A DNA stretch of 64,000 bases from JBGQOJ01 sp052119585 (GCF_052119585.1 NZ_JBGQOJ010000005.1:1-64000), one strand, 5' to 3'. Shown: positions 17,305 through 26,986, counted from the first letter of the stretch. The notes: generated by a model from the sequence alone, not told the origin. Numbers and translations: made by a program.

Positions 17305-17320
17305 GATCAGTGTGCTGATC
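17305..17320. promoter_or_regulatory. Palindrome GATCAG-TGTG-CTGATC
   Basis: Perfect 6-bp inverted repeat with a 4-base spacer, 27 bp upstream of the leftward lipoprotein start in the gap between two divergent lipoprotein genes. The position fits an operator; the regulator is unknown. Confidence 0.35.
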
Positions 17321-17550
17321 ACAGGAACAGCACTATCAGGTGTCTAGGTGCGTTGAATTGACCGTGATCAACACGCGCGTGCTGACCAAAGGCGGCCTGG
17401 AATCGGGGGAGCGGTATGTTTGTTTGATCCTTCCCGCCCTTCTTTGACTTTGGTCAATGCCGAACAGGCGGGGGCAGGCAAGGGTTGTAAATCGAGAGGG
17501 CCTGCGTGATCCCGTGCTGTCCGGGATATTTAGCAAAGGAGGGTCGTGCG

Positions 17551-17703
17551 TTGAAACAATCCCTATGGCTGGTTCTGGCCTTTTCCATACTGTCGCTGGC
17601 TGGCTGCGCAACCAATGGCACCTATCCTGTCAGTGGCGAAGTGTGCAGGCCGGATGATCCCGTTAAACAGCTTGATGCCAGCGATTGCCTACCGCCGGTT
17701 TAA
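17551..17703 (+). CDS. Small lipoprotein, 50 aa
   Basis: Tiny predicted lipoprotein. I place the start at a TTG (17551) because AAAGGAGGG sits seven bases upstream, one of the best ribosome-binding sites in the window; the open frame extends 45 bp further. The protein is a basic start, a hydrophobic stretch and lipobox LSLAGC (cysteine about 19), then only about 31 residues including VCRPDDP and SDCLPPV. The cysteine pattern resembles that of the 121-residue lipoprotein. Function unknown. Confidence 0.65.
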   Translation: MKQSLWLVLAFSILSLAGCATNGTYPVSGEVCRPDDPVKQLDASDCLPPV

Positions 17704-17809
17704 GGGGGCGATTGGCAGGCCGTTGCAGGCCGCGATAACCGGGTGAGGGCAGCCTTGGCGGGTGGCCGGGATGCGGTGCGGTGTGGCGCGGAAGGGGCAG
17801 TTGTGGTTT

Positions 17810-18372
17810 TTAGTCCGCTGCTTTGCCATTCTTGGTTGGTTGGCGGAATTCTGAAAGAGAGCGAGCGAGGCTCAGCCAGTTCTCTGCGAAGCCTCGGCCC
17901 GCGTCCCCGACTGGAAAGCAGGTTTCCCCATCGTTTGCTTTTCGATCTGGATTTTCATAGGGATACCGTCCTTTGGAAAGCTCGGCATTTCCCGCGCGCC
18001 ACTCTGAAATCCGGTCCAAAAGACCAAGCTGCTCTTCCGAAAGATGTTGTCGAAGACCGACTTTGTCTTCCTCTAAAAGCTTATCCAGTTGCGCGTTATG
18101 GCCATCGTATGCATGCGCCACATCTTCAAAATCCGGGCCTGACTCGTCCGAGACGGGGGATGCCGTATGGTCACACGAAACGATTTCAGGAAAAGTTCCG
18201 ACGCGATGAAACTCAGGTGGTGCACGACATGCCAATTGGGAAAGGCAAGGAAGCCGGATTTTGCGCTTTCTTTTTCGTATACTACTTCTGCTGCATCGAG
18301 ATATGCCATTGCAGCGTTATAGACTGGATTGGGCCCCGCCCCTGCCGATAGTTCATAAGTTTGAAGGGGCAA
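17810..18372 (-). pseudogene. Frameshifted gene, possible HEPN-like protein
   Basis: Two overlapping minus frames each look protein-like on only one side of about 18179. The 5' part starts at a TTG (18372) behind AGGAGA and encodes NAAMAYLDAAEVVYEKE and FPNWHVVHHLSFIASELF. The 3' part runs GPDFEDVAHAYDGHNAQ to the stop at 17810. Adding one base to the AAA at 18178-18180 joins them as ...LFLKSFSCDHTASP..., giving about 187 residues. The helical N-terminal part resembles HEPN-type proteins, but I see no RX4-6H motif, so that label is tentative. It is either a recent frameshift or a sequencing error. Confidence 0.6.
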
Positions 18373-18455
18373 GATATTCTCCTGATAGAGCGCTCTTTAT
18401 CAACGATGGGATACACCCGCGCTTGACTGCGTAAAGGCACCTTTTTATCGCTGAC

Positions 18456-18480
18456 AAGCCCCGACCGAAGGCCGGGACTT
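18456..18480 (-). terminator. Hairpin downstream of the RND operon
   Basis: On the minus strand AAGTCCCGGCC and GGTCGGGGCTT pair over 11 bp with a 3-base loop (two G-U), ten bases beyond the RND stop. There is no U-tract, so termination is likely but not of the textbook form. Confidence 0.5.
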
Positions 18481-18489
18481 GCGGTGTTG

Positions 18490-21400
18490 CTATTCGGCGG
18501 CGCGCAGGGGGGTGCTTTTGTTTGCGGCCTTCGGTTTGGCCCGCGACTTGGCCTTTTCCTTGGCGCGCTGGCCCTCGGTTTCTGCCAGATCGTGTTCCGG
18601 CTGGTCCCAAAGGATCGTCGGAGAGCCCACCTTGCGGGCCGCCTTGCCAAGCGCCAGATCCCGCGCCTGCGCACTGTCGCGTCCCAGCGATAGCGCCTTC
18701 AGGCGGTTGACAGAGCGGTAGGCGCCGGTTCCTAGCCAGATGCGCAGCGCCAGCATCGAGGGGGTGAAGACCAGCGTCAGAACCGTCGCGATGCCAAGGC
18801 CGAAAACCACGGCGGTGGCCAGCTGTTTCCACCACAGGGCAGTCGGGCTGTCGATGGAATAACCGCCGTTGATGAAGTCGAGCGAGAGGCCGAACATCAT
18901 TGGCGCAAGGCCTGCCATCGTGGTGATCGTGGTCAGCAGAACGGGGCGGATGCGCTGTTCTGCGGTGCGCACGATTGCCTCTAGTCTGGGCATGTACTGG
19001 CTGAATTCCTGATAGGTGTCGATCAGCACAATGTTGTTGTTCACCACAATCCCCGCCAAGGCCACGATGCCGGTGCCGGTCATGATGATCGAAAAGGGCT
19101 GCTGCATCACCAGCATGCCAACCAGCACGCCCGCCGTGGACAGAACCACCGCCAGAAGCACCAGAACCGCGTTGTAGAAGCTGTTGAACTGCGCCAGCAG
19201 GATGATGAACATCAAGGCAAGCGCACCCGAGAACGCCTTCATCAGGAAGGCGCCTGATTCCGCCTGATCCTCTTGGTCGCCGGTCCATTCCCATGTGACG
19301 CTTGCGGGCAGGGGCTGGTCTGTGGTCAGCCAGCCGGTCAGGGCCGCGATCCGCTCGTTCGCGTTGATCGGCTCGCCTTTGTCGTTGGTCATGCCAGCGG
19401 TGACATCGGCCTTGACGTCAAAGTAGCGCTGTTGCCCGATCCGGTCGATCTGGCCCAGCTTGGCCACCGGCTTGCGGGTGATGAAGTTGGACAGGGGCAC
19501 CAGCCCGTCGGCGGTGCGGACCTTCAGCGTGTCCAGCGTGGACAGAACGCGGTCCTGTTCGGGCAGGCGCACGCGGATCTCGATTTCCTCGTCCGAGGTA
19601 TCGACGCGCATCGTGTCAAGCAAGATGCCGCGCGTCACCAGTTGCACCATGCCGCCGACGGTGGCCACATCCGCGCCGTAACGTCCGGCCTTTTCGACAT
19701 CCACGTCGATCTGCCAGTCGATGCCGGGCAGGGGGCGGCTGTCCTCGATGTCTTTCAGGGCAGGGGTGCGTTCAAACCTGGCGCGCACCGTGGCGGCGGC
19801 GGTTTGCAGATCCTGCCAGTTGTCACCCTTCAGGCGCAGGTGCACAGGCTTGCCCGATGCGGGACCGCGTGACAGGTTCAGAATCTCTGTCTGTATCCCC
19901 GGAATCGTGGCCAGCGCGGCTGTCAGTCGGTCGATCACCAGATCGCCGTCGAGGTCCGCGTTGCCGGCGCGGTCTTCCCATGGGATCAGCTCGATCTGGA
20001 TCTGGCCGATGGTGTCCAGCGGTTCCTGCGCACCGCCATTGTTCGAACTCAGCCCGCCCTTGCCGGCAAAGGCAAAGGCGTTGTCGATGCCCTTGATGCC
20101 CAGCACCCTGGCCTCTGCCTGCCGCACCAGATCGTCCTTTTCCGCAAGCGAGAGGTTGCCGCGGGCGCGGACATAGACGATGGCCTGCTCCGGCTCTGAC
20201 TCGACGAAGAATTCAACGCCGTAGTTGTTCTTGCCGAAGTATCCGAAGGTGGTGACCACAAAGAAGACGACCGCGCCGATGGCGACAAGGGGCATGACCG
20301 GATTGCCGGTGATCAGCTTTATGAACCAGCCGAACGGGGTCCGCCGATAGCCCGCGTCGATCTTGCGCGGGGTGCGGTGTATTTTCGCGGCCCCCAACGT
20401 GATCGACGACAAAATTGCGCCGCCAAGGAACATCGCGGCACCGGGCAGCCATGCGGTTGCCGCAGGCAAAGGAGAGGTGCCGCCGAACAGATACCCCGGG
20501 TTCAGCGACTGCATCGCCCCCAGAAACACCAGATAGGCCGAGGGCACGACCAAAGCGGCCCGCACCAGCCACGGCAGCCCCATCAGCGCGTCAGACCCGT
20601 GACCGAACATGCGCGACATACGGCCCGCGACGCCGCCCATGACCGGCAGATAGATCAGCGCGACGACAAGGCTGGCGGACAGCACAAAAATCAGCGTGAC
20701 GGGCAACATGCCCATGAATTGCCCCGGAACGCCCGGCCAGAACAGCATCGGCAAAAAGGCGCATAGCGTTGTGGCCGTGGAGGACACGATGGGCCAGAAC
20801 ATGCGCTTTGCGGCCTCGGTGAAGGCGTGCATCGGGCCGACGCCCTCCTGAATACGCTTGTCGGCGTATTCGACAACCACAATGGCCCCGTCCACCAACA
20901 TGCCAACGGCCAGAATCAGGCCGAACATGACGATGTTGGAAATGCTGATGCCCATGATCGCCAGAAGCGCGAAACACAGCAGAAAAGAGGTGGGGATCGA
21001 AAACCCGACCAGAAGCGCAGAGCGGGTGCCCAGAGAGGCCAAGACCACGATCATCACCAGCGCGATGGCGGTCAGAACAGAGCCTTCAAGCTGCGATACC
21101 ATCGAGGCGACCTGCCGCGACTGGTCGTTCGATGTGCCGACGCGGATCGCCGATTGCAGTTCCGCAGGCCATGTCGCGCGTTCCGCGTCCACCGCCGTTT
21201 TCACAAGGGCGGAGGTGTCGATCAGGTTATAGCCCTTCCGCTTGACCACTTGCAGGGCCACGGTCGTCTCGCCGTTGAACCGTGCGGTGCCGGTGCGGTC
21301 TTCGAAGGTCAGCCGGATGCGGGCCAGATCGCCCAGCACGACAACGCGGTCGCCGTTGGTCTTGACCGGCAGGTTGTAGATGTCCGTCACCTCGTTGAAG

Positions 21401-22095
21401 GACGAGGGGATCTTGACCGAAAACGCACCGCCGGGGGTTTCGACCTCGCCCGCAGCGATCAGCTGGTTGTTGTTGCGCACCACGCCGATCAGCTCTGCCG
21501 CGGTGACGTTGTAGGCCTCCAGACGCAGGGGGTCGATCTGGACCTCGACCATTTCGTCCCGCTCGCCCGCCAGACCGGCCTCCAGCACGGGCTCCAGCGC
21601 CTCAAGCCGGTCTTGCAGGCCCTTCGCTACGCGGATCAGCGTGCGCTCCGGCACAGCCCCCGTCAGGTTGACGATGATGATGGGGAATTCGGAAAAGTTG
21701 ATCTCTGTGATCGAGTATTTATCGGCGCCTGCGGGGAATTTCCCTTCGGCGGTATTCATCTTGTCGCGCACATCGGCAAGGATCTTGGACTTGTCCCAGC
21801 CGAATTCGAATTCCAGCGCGACACCGGCGTAGTTTTCCGATGCCGTGCCGCTGATCTTTTTCAAACCGTCCAGATCGGACAGTTCTGTTTCCATGACCTT
21901 GACCAGCAGTTTCTCGCTGTCTTCGGCAGAAATACCGGGAAAGGGCACCGAAACGAAAAGCGCCGGAATTTCGATGTCGGGCTCGCCCTCTTTCGGCAGG
22001 ACACTATAGGCATAGGCCCCGGCCACGATGGACAGGACGATAAAGGCAACCACCATCCGGGCGCGCGAGGCGGCCCAATCGACCAGTCCGGTCAT
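18490..22095 (-). CDS. RND-family efflux transporter, inner-membrane pump
   Basis: Proton-driven RND permease of the HAE-1/AcrB class, 1201 residues against about 1040 for AcrB. Helix 1 is at about 13-33. TM4 carries LAVGMLVDGAIVVVEY, keeping the first relay aspartate with glycine in place of the second, as in many CzcA-like pumps. The C-terminal half has GIVVNNNIVLIDTYQEF and LTTITTMAGLAPM. Extra length comes from an enlarged region near residues 500-600 containing additional hydrophobic segments, and from a Lys/Ala-rich cytoplasmic tail. Its ATG overlaps the adaptor stop (ATGA). No outer-membrane factor gene is adjacent. Substrate unknown. Confidence 0.93.
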   Translation of the reverse strand: MTGLVDWAASRARMVVAFIVLSIVAGAYAYSVLPKEGEPDIEIPALFVSVPFPGISAEDSEKLLVKVMETELSDLDGLKKISGTASENYAGVALEFEFGWDKSKILADVRDKMNTAEGKFPAGADKYSITEINFSEFPIIIVNLTGAVPERTLIRVAKGLQDRLEALEPVLEAGLAGERDEMVEVQIDPLRLEAYNVTAAELIGVVRNNNQLIAAGEVETPGGAFSVKIPSSFNEVTDIYNLPVKTNGDRVVVLGDLARIRLTFEDRTGTARFNGETTVALQVVKRKGYNLIDTSALVKTAVDAERATWPAELQSAIRVGTSNDQSRQVASMVSQLEGSVLTAIALVMIVVLASLGTRSALLVGFSIPTSFLLCFALLAIMGISISNIVMFGLILAVGMLVDGAIVVVEYADKRIQEGVGPMHAFTEAAKRMFWPIVSSTATTLCAFLPMLFWPGVPGQFMGMLPVTLIFVLSASLVVALIYLPVMGGVAGRMSRMFGHGSDALMGLPWLVRAALVVPSAYLVFLGAMQSLNPGYLFGGTSPLPAATAWLPGAAMFLGGAILSSITLGAAKIHRTPRKIDAGYRRTPFGWFIKLITGNPVMPLVAIGAVVFFVVTTFGYFGKNNYGVEFFVESEPEQAIVYVRARGNLSLAEKDDLVRQAEARVLGIKGIDNAFAFAGKGGLSSNNGGAQEPLDTIGQIQIELIPWEDRAGNADLDGDLVIDRLTAALATIPGIQTEILNLSRGPASGKPVHLRLKGDNWQDLQTAAATVRARFERTPALKDIEDSRPLPGIDWQIDVDVEKAGRYGADVATVGGMVQLVTRGILLDTMRVDTSDEEIEIRVRLPEQDRVLSTLDTLKVRTADGLVPLSNFITRKPVAKLGQIDRIGQQRYFDVKADVTAGMTNDKGEPINANERIAALTGWLTTDQPLPASVTWEWTGDQEDQAESGAFLMKAFSGALALMFIILLAQFNSFYNAVLVLLAVVLSTAGVLVGMLVMQQPFSIIMTGTGIVALAGIVVNNNIVLIDTYQEFSQYMPRLEAIVRTAEQRIRPVLLTTITTMAGLAPMMFGLSLDFINGGYSIDSPTALWWKQLATAVVFGLGIATVLTLVFTPSMLALRIWLGTGAYRSVNRLKALSLGRDSAQARDLALGKAARKVGSPTILWDQPEHDLAETEGQRAKEKAKSRAKPKAANKSTPLRAAE

Positions 22096-23201
22096 TGCTG
22101 CGTCTCCTGCAATGTCACATCCAGTTTAACACCATCCGTGACGAAATCCTGCCCCACCACGATCACTTTTGCGGTCTCCGGCAGGCCGGTGACCCAAATG
22201 CCCTCGACGGTATCGCGCAGCGGGGTGACGGGCACGAATTCCGCACGGCTGTCATCGCTGGCGATCCGCACGCCGATTGCGCCCTCGTCATTCAGCACCA
22301 TGGCCGATTGCGGCAGCAGATGCGCCTTAAGCCCGTTCGATGCGATCACGATTTCCGCCGTCTGGCCGTCGCGGATCGCAAGGTCGGCATTGGGCACCTG
22401 AATTTCCACGCGAAAGGTGCGGGTTGTCACATCGGCAGAGCGTGACAGGAATGTCACCCGCCCCGCGACCTGGGTTCCGGATGCCAGCCTTGCGCGGGCC
22501 ATCGACCCTACATTGACCTTATCAACGTCGGTTTCGGGCACGAATCCCACCAGTTTGATCGGGTCAAGCTGGATCACATTGGCGCAAAGCGCACCGGGTT
22601 GCAGCAAGGACCCCAGTTCCGCCGTATCGGTTTCAAGCAGTCCTTCGAAGGGGGCGGCGATGGTCAGACGGCTGATTTCGGTCTGCGCGGCGGCCACACC
22701 GGCCTGCGCCGATTGCAGCGTCGCCTCTGCCGAGACCTTGCGCGTTTCCGAGGCAAATCCGCCCTCGGCCAGCTTGTTTGCGGCGACCGTGTTGATCGTT
22801 GCTTCGGCCAGCCGGGCCTGCGCCTCTGACAGCGACGCACCGCGCGTGCCGGGGTCCAGCTGGCACAGCGGCTCGCCCGCACTGACAAAGCTGCCCTTGC
22901 GCTTCGGCTCTGATATCACAAGGCCTGATGTTTCCGCGCGAACCTCGACGGCACGCGCGGCTTCGGTCTGGCCACGGACCAGAACCGCATTCTCGATGTC
23001 TTTCGCGGTTGAAACCATGGCTGCGACAAGAACCGCCTTGTTTGTGTCGGGTGCGGGCTGTTTTACCGGGGACGGCTGTTCTGCCTGCACCGCTTCGGGC
23101 GCGCCGGTGGTGGCAAATCCCAATAGGCGCTCGCGCTCGAACACCAGTAAATAAAGCGAGCCGGACACAAGAACGGCGATAAGAAGGGGAAGGAAACGCA
23201 T
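22092..23201 (-). CDS. RND efflux periplasmic adaptor (membrane fusion protein)
   Basis: Periplasmic adaptor linking the RND pump to an outer-membrane channel. The 369 residues have an N-terminal membrane anchor (FLPLLIAVLVSGSLYLLVF), a split lipoyl-like domain (VRAETSGLVISEPKRKGSFV and later LTIAAPFEGLLETDTAELGS) around a short alpha-hairpin, then a beta-barrel domain (KLVGFVPETDVDKV). I use the ATG at 23201, five bases after AGAGG; a TTG one codon upstream is too close to that site. First gene of the two-gene efflux operon, coupled to the pump by ATGA. Confidence 0.92.
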   Translation of the reverse strand: MRFLPLLIAVLVSGSLYLLVFERERLLGFATTGAPEAVQAEQPSPVKQPAPDTNKAVLVAAMVSTAKDIENAVLVRGQTEAARAVEVRAETSGLVISEPKRKGSFVSAGEPLCQLDPGTRGASLSEAQARLAEATINTVAANKLAEGGFASETRKVSAEATLQSAQAGVAAAQTEISRLTIAAPFEGLLETDTAELGSLLQPGALCANVIQLDPIKLVGFVPETDVDKVNVGSMARARLASGTQVAGRVTFLSRSADVTTRTFRVEIQVPNADLAIRDGQTAEIVIASNGLKAHLLPQSAMVLNDEGAIGVRIASDDSRAEFVPVTPLRDTVEGIWVTGLPETAKVIVVGQDFVTDGVKLDVTLQETQQ

Positions 23202-23427
23202 CAAGGCCTCTTTGACAGTGCGTCAACCAGACGCCGTGAAATCTAAAATGCTGCATGAACCGACATACAGCGACTATGTGTCATTACGCTAAACTGCTCG
23301 GTTCAGATTAAACTTTCCCCGTTGACCGCGCAAGTTCATCCTGAGCGCGAGTGTCGCGGCCCTTGGCAAGGCATCGGCCTTCGGGGTATGAGGGACACAA
23401 ATAGGGTCTAGCAGGGCAGGGCATGGC

Positions 23428-24081
23428 GTGAGCAATAACGAAAGTTTCATTGACGAGGTCACCGAAGAGGTGCGCCGCGACCGGCTGTTCGTCCTGATGC
23501 GCCGCTACGGCTGGATCGTCATCGCGGCGGTTTTGCTGATTGTCGGCGGCGCGACCTATTCCGAATGGCAAAAAGCCCGGACAGAGGCCGCAGCGCAGGC
23601 GCTTGGCGACAGCATGTTGTCGGCGCTGTCGAACGAGGACGCCGCCATCCGCACCGCAGCACTTGACCAGATCGAGGTCACAGGCGGCGCCAAGGCTCTG
23701 GTGGACTTTATGTTGTCCGCCAACGCCTTGACCGGCGAGGACCGTAAAGAGGCAATCGCGCGGTTGAAGGATATCACGGCGGATGCCAGCCTTCCGGCGC
23801 TGTATCGCGACCTTGCCACATTGAAATCGGTTCTGTTGCAGGGCGCGGACACGCCCGCAGATGACCGGATCGGCCTGTTGCAGCCATTGACCGCCGCAGG
23901 GGCGCCGTTCCGACTTTTGGCAGAAGAGCAAATCGCGCTGATTCTGGTGGAAAAAGGCGATACTGACGCCGCTTTGACCAAGCTTCAGGCGATTTTGCTG
24001 GATACAGATGTGACAGCGGGCTTGCGTCGGCGGGCCTCGCAGTTGATTGTGGCCCTGGGCGGAGACCTGAGCGCGGCGTAA
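23428..24081 (+). CDS. YfgM-like TPR membrane protein
   Basis: Single-pass inner-membrane protein, 217 residues. It has a charged cytoplasmic start (MSNNESFIDEVTEEVRRDRL), a helix at about 30-48 (WIVIAAVLLIVGGATYSEW), and a helical periplasmic TPR-like region. The order with bamB and der repeats the yfgM-bamB-der cluster of other proteobacteria, where YfgM works near the SecYEG translocon and periplasmic chaperones. The start is a GTG at 23428. The call rests on layout and context; the sequence itself is poorly conserved in this family. Confidence 0.8.
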   Translation: MSNNESFIDEVTEEVRRDRLFVLMRRYGWIVIAAVLLIVGGATYSEWQKARTEAAAQALGDSMLSALSNEDAAIRTAALDQIEVTGGAKALVDFMLSANALTGEDRKEAIARLKDITADASLPALYRDLATLKSVLLQGADTPADDRIGLLQPLTAAGAPFRLLAEEQIALILVEKGDTDAALTKLQAILLDTDVTAGLRRRASQLIVALGGDLSAA

Positions 24082-24156
24082 ATCGCGCTTTATCGCCACC
24101 AGACGAGTTAGAGACAAACGGTGCCAAGGCATCGCATGATCAAGAGGAAATGAGCG

Positions 24157-25473
24157 GTGAAGCTGACCCGGATCGCTGGAATTGTTGTGCTGACAGGGCT
24201 TTTTGCCGCGTGCAGCCAAGAGGAAATCCTGCCGGGCGAGCGTCTGGACCTGAGGGCGTCTTTGGATGCGCCTGAAACTGCGATTGCGGCGGATGTGAAC
24301 CGCGCATTGCCGATCAGCTTGCCCGCGCAAGTGGCCAATGCCAACTGGACACACAGAAACGGCAGCCCGACCCACCAGATCACCCATCCTGCCCTTGGCA
24401 GCAGCCTGAAACAGGTGTTTTCCCAATCCATCGGGGCGGGTGACAGCCGCAAGTTCCGCATTGCCGCCGATCCCATTGTTGCCGAGGGGCGAGTGTTCGC
24501 CATGGGCAGCCGGTCTACCGTGACGGCGCTGGGCACCAATGGCGGAACGTTGTGGTCCGTCAATCTGACGCCGCAGCGTGACCGGCAGGATGACGCGTCG
24601 GGGGGCGGGTTGGCCTATGCCGACGGCCGTCTGTTCGCCACCACCGGATTCGACGAGCTGATCGCGCTTGATCCCGCCACAGGCGCGGTGATTTGGCGGC
24701 AAGAGCTTGACGCGCAGGCCACAGGCGCGCCGACCGTGCGGGACGGAATCGTCTATGTCGTGTCGCGTGACAGCCGTGGCTGGGCCGTAAAGACGGACAC
24801 TGGCCGCGTTCTTTGGGATGTGTCGGGCACACCGACCCCCACAGGTATGGTGGGCGGATCTGCCCCCGCCGTGACCGACCGCCTTGCCATCTTTCCCTTC
24901 GGATCGGGAGAGATCGTGGGCGCGTTCCGTCAGGGCGGTGTCCGCATCTGGGGGACTTCGGTGTCCGGAGAGCGCCGTGGGCGCGCCTATACCTTTGTCA
25001 CCGACATAACCGGTGACCCCGTTGTCGTCGGCGATACGATTTATGCCGGAAACCAAAGCGGGCGCACTGTGGCGCTGAACGCCAACAGCGGCGAGCGGAT
25101 CTGGACCGCGACAGACGGCGCCTATTCTGCGGTCTGGCCTGCCGGCGGTTCCGTGTTTCTGGTGAACGACCAAAGCGAACTGGTGCGGCTTGATGCGGCA
25201 ACCGGAGAGCGGATCTGGGCCGTGCAGATGCCCTATTACGTGAAATCCAAACCAAAGCGTCAGCGCGAAGTGTTCGCCCATTACGGCCCGGTCCTTGCCG
25301 GTGGCCGCCTGATCGTGGCCTCCGGTGACGGGGTGTTGCGCTCCTTTGACCCCGTGTCGGGCGCGGTCCTGTCAGAGGTGCCGCTGCCCGGTGGCGCGGC
25401 CAGCAATCCGGTCGTCGCGGGGGGCACGCTTTATGTTGTGACCCGTAAAGGGCAACTCATCGCTTTCCGCTGA
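24157..25473 (+). CDS. bamB: Outer-membrane assembly lipoprotein BamB (PQQ-like propeller)
   Basis: Lipoprotein of the BAM complex that helps insert beta-barrel proteins into the outer membrane. The start is a GTG at 24157 after GAGGAAATGAGC. The lipobox GLFAAC puts the acylated cysteine at residue 19. The rest is an eight-bladed propeller made of repeats of the type ALNANSGERIWTATDGA and RLDAATGERIWAVQM. The 438 residues are slightly longer than E. coli BamB, as is usual in alphaproteobacteria. It lies between the YfgM-like gene and der. Confidence 0.92.
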   Translation: MKLTRIAGIVVLTGLFAACSQEEILPGERLDLRASLDAPETAIAADVNRALPISLPAQVANANWTHRNGSPTHQITHPALGSSLKQVFSQSIGAGDSRKFRIAADPIVAEGRVFAMGSRSTVTALGTNGGTLWSVNLTPQRDRQDDASGGGLAYADGRLFATTGFDELIALDPATGAVIWRQELDAQATGAPTVRDGIVYVVSRDSRGWAVKTDTGRVLWDVSGTPTPTGMVGGSAPAVTDRLAIFPFGSGEIVGAFRQGGVRIWGTSVSGERRGRAYTFVTDITGDPVVVGDTIYAGNQSGRTVALNANSGERIWTATDGAYSAVWPAGGSVFLVNDQSELVRLDAATGERIWAVQMPYYVKSKPKRQREVFAHYGPVLAGGRLIVASGDGVLRSFDPVSGAVLSEVPLPGGAASNPVVAGGTLYVVTRKGQLIAFR

Positions 25474-25521
25474 CGCAGCAAAGGTGTATGGGGGCTGCTT
25501 GAGTGACGCCGGAGACGCCAG

Positions 25522-26979
25522 ATGAGTTTTACCCTTGCAATCGTGGGACGCCCAAATGTGGGCAAATCCACACTATTTAACCGTTTGGTCGGTAAAAAGC
25601 TGGCCTTGGTCGATGACCAGCCCGGTGTAACCCGCGACCTTCGGGAAGGGGCTGCGCGACTCGGCGATCTGCGGTTTACCGTGATCGACACCGCCGGTCT
25701 CGAAGAAGTGACCGACGACAGCCTTCAGGGGCGGATGCGGAAACTGACCGAACGCGCGGTCGAAATGGCCGATGTTTGCCTGTTCATGATCGACGCCCGC
25801 ACGGGTGTGACGCCGACGGATCAACTGTTGGCCGAAATCCTGCGCAAAAAGAACGCCCATGTTATTGTCGCGGCGAACAAGGCCGAAGGCCGTGCCGCCG
25901 ATGGTGGCGTGATCGAGGCCTATGCCCTGGGCTTGGGTGAACCGATCCGCATGTCGGCGGAACATGGCGAGGGTCTGAACGACCTGTTCAGCCAGTTGAT
26001 GCCTTTGGCCGACGCCTTTGACCAGCGCGCGATCGACGATGCACCCGAAACCGACGTTATGGTGGACGAGGACGATGAGGATTTCGACGCGCCACGCGTG
26101 CCGACCAAGGCCAAGCCGCTGCAAGTGGCCATCGTCGGGCGCCCCAATGCCGGTAAATCGACCCTGGTGAACTCGTTTCTGGGCGAAGAGCGGATGCTGA
26201 CAGGCCCCGAGGCCGGCATCACCCGCGACGCGATCTCGGTGATGATGGACTGGGACGGTGTTCCTGTGCGGATGTTCGACACCGCAGGAATGCGCAAGCG
26301 TGCCAAGGTGCAGGAAAAGCTGGAAAAGCTGTCGGTGTCCGACGGTATCCGCGCCGTTAAATTCGCCGAGGTTGTCGTGATCCTGCTGGACGCTGAAATT
26401 CCGTTCGAGCAGCAGGATCTGCGCCTTGCCGATCTGGCAGAGCGCGAAGGCCGTGCCGTTGTGGTCGCGGTGAACAAATGGGACCTGGAAGGCGACAAGC
26501 AGGCCAAGCTGAAAGAGCTGCGGCTGAACTTTGAAAAACTTCTGCCCCAGCTGCGCGGTGCGCCTTTGGTGACGGTTTCTGCCAAGACCGGCAAGGGGCT
26601 AGACCGTTTGCAGGCCGCTGTGATCAAGGCCCATGAGGTCTGGAACCGCCGCGTGACGACGGCGCAACTGAACCGGTGGTTGGGCGATATGATCGAGGCG
26701 CACCCGCCGCCCGCACCGGGGGGCCGCCGCATCAAGCTGCGCTATGCGACGCAGGCCAAGACCCGCCCGCCGGGCTTTGTCGTGATGTGTTCGCTGCCGG
26801 AAAAGCTGCCGGAAAGCTATTCGCGGTATCTGGTCAACGGATTGCGCGAGTATTTTGACATGCCCGGCACGCCGATCCGGCTGTTCATGCGCAGCCAGTC
26901 GCAGGACAACCCGTTCAAGAACCGCAAGAAATCCATCCCGTCGCGGCTGCGCAAGCACTTGGACAAGAAACCTTTTTAA
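25522..26979 (+). CDS. der: Ribosome biogenesis GTPase Der (EngA)
   Basis: Double GTPase needed for 50S subunit assembly. Domain 1 has G1 GRPNVGKST at residues 8-16; domain 2 has GRPNAGKST from residue 206. Both DTAG motifs are present, and NKWD marks G4 of domain 2. An acidic linker (MVDEDDEDFDAPR) separates the two, and a KH-like domain follows, ending in a basic tail (KNRKKSIPSRLRKHLDKKPF). The 485 residues are normal. The ATG at 25522 follows GGAGACGCCAG. Confidence 0.97.
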   Translation: MSFTLAIVGRPNVGKSTLFNRLVGKKLALVDDQPGVTRDLREGAARLGDLRFTVIDTAGLEEVTDDSLQGRMRKLTERAVEMADVCLFMIDARTGVTPTDQLLAEILRKKNAHVIVAANKAEGRAADGGVIEAYALGLGEPIRMSAEHGEGLNDLFSQLMPLADAFDQRAIDDAPETDVMVDEDDEDFDAPRVPTKAKPLQVAIVGRPNAGKSTLVNSFLGEERMLTGPEAGITRDAISVMMDWDGVPVRMFDTAGMRKRAKVQEKLEKLSVSDGIRAVKFAEVVVILLDAEIPFEQQDLRLADLAEREGRAVVVAVNKWDLEGDKQAKLKELRLNFEKLLPQLRGAPLVTVSAKTGKGLDRLQAAVIKAHEVWNRRVTTAQLNRWLGDMIEAHPPPAPGGRRIKLRYATQAKTRPPGFVVMCSLPEKLPESYSRYLVNGLREYFDMPGTPIRLFMRSQSQDNPFKNRKKSIPSRLRKHLDKKPF

Positions 26980-26986
26980 GACCGGA

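Noticed and set aside
17743..18351. 202-codon plus-strand frame
   Set aside because: Antisense to the frameshifted gene, whose minus frames have better composition and a strong ribosome-binding site.
20827..22401. 524-codon open frame opposite the RND pump
   Set aside because: Same artefact; it also spans the pump-adaptor junction, and its composition is not protein-like.
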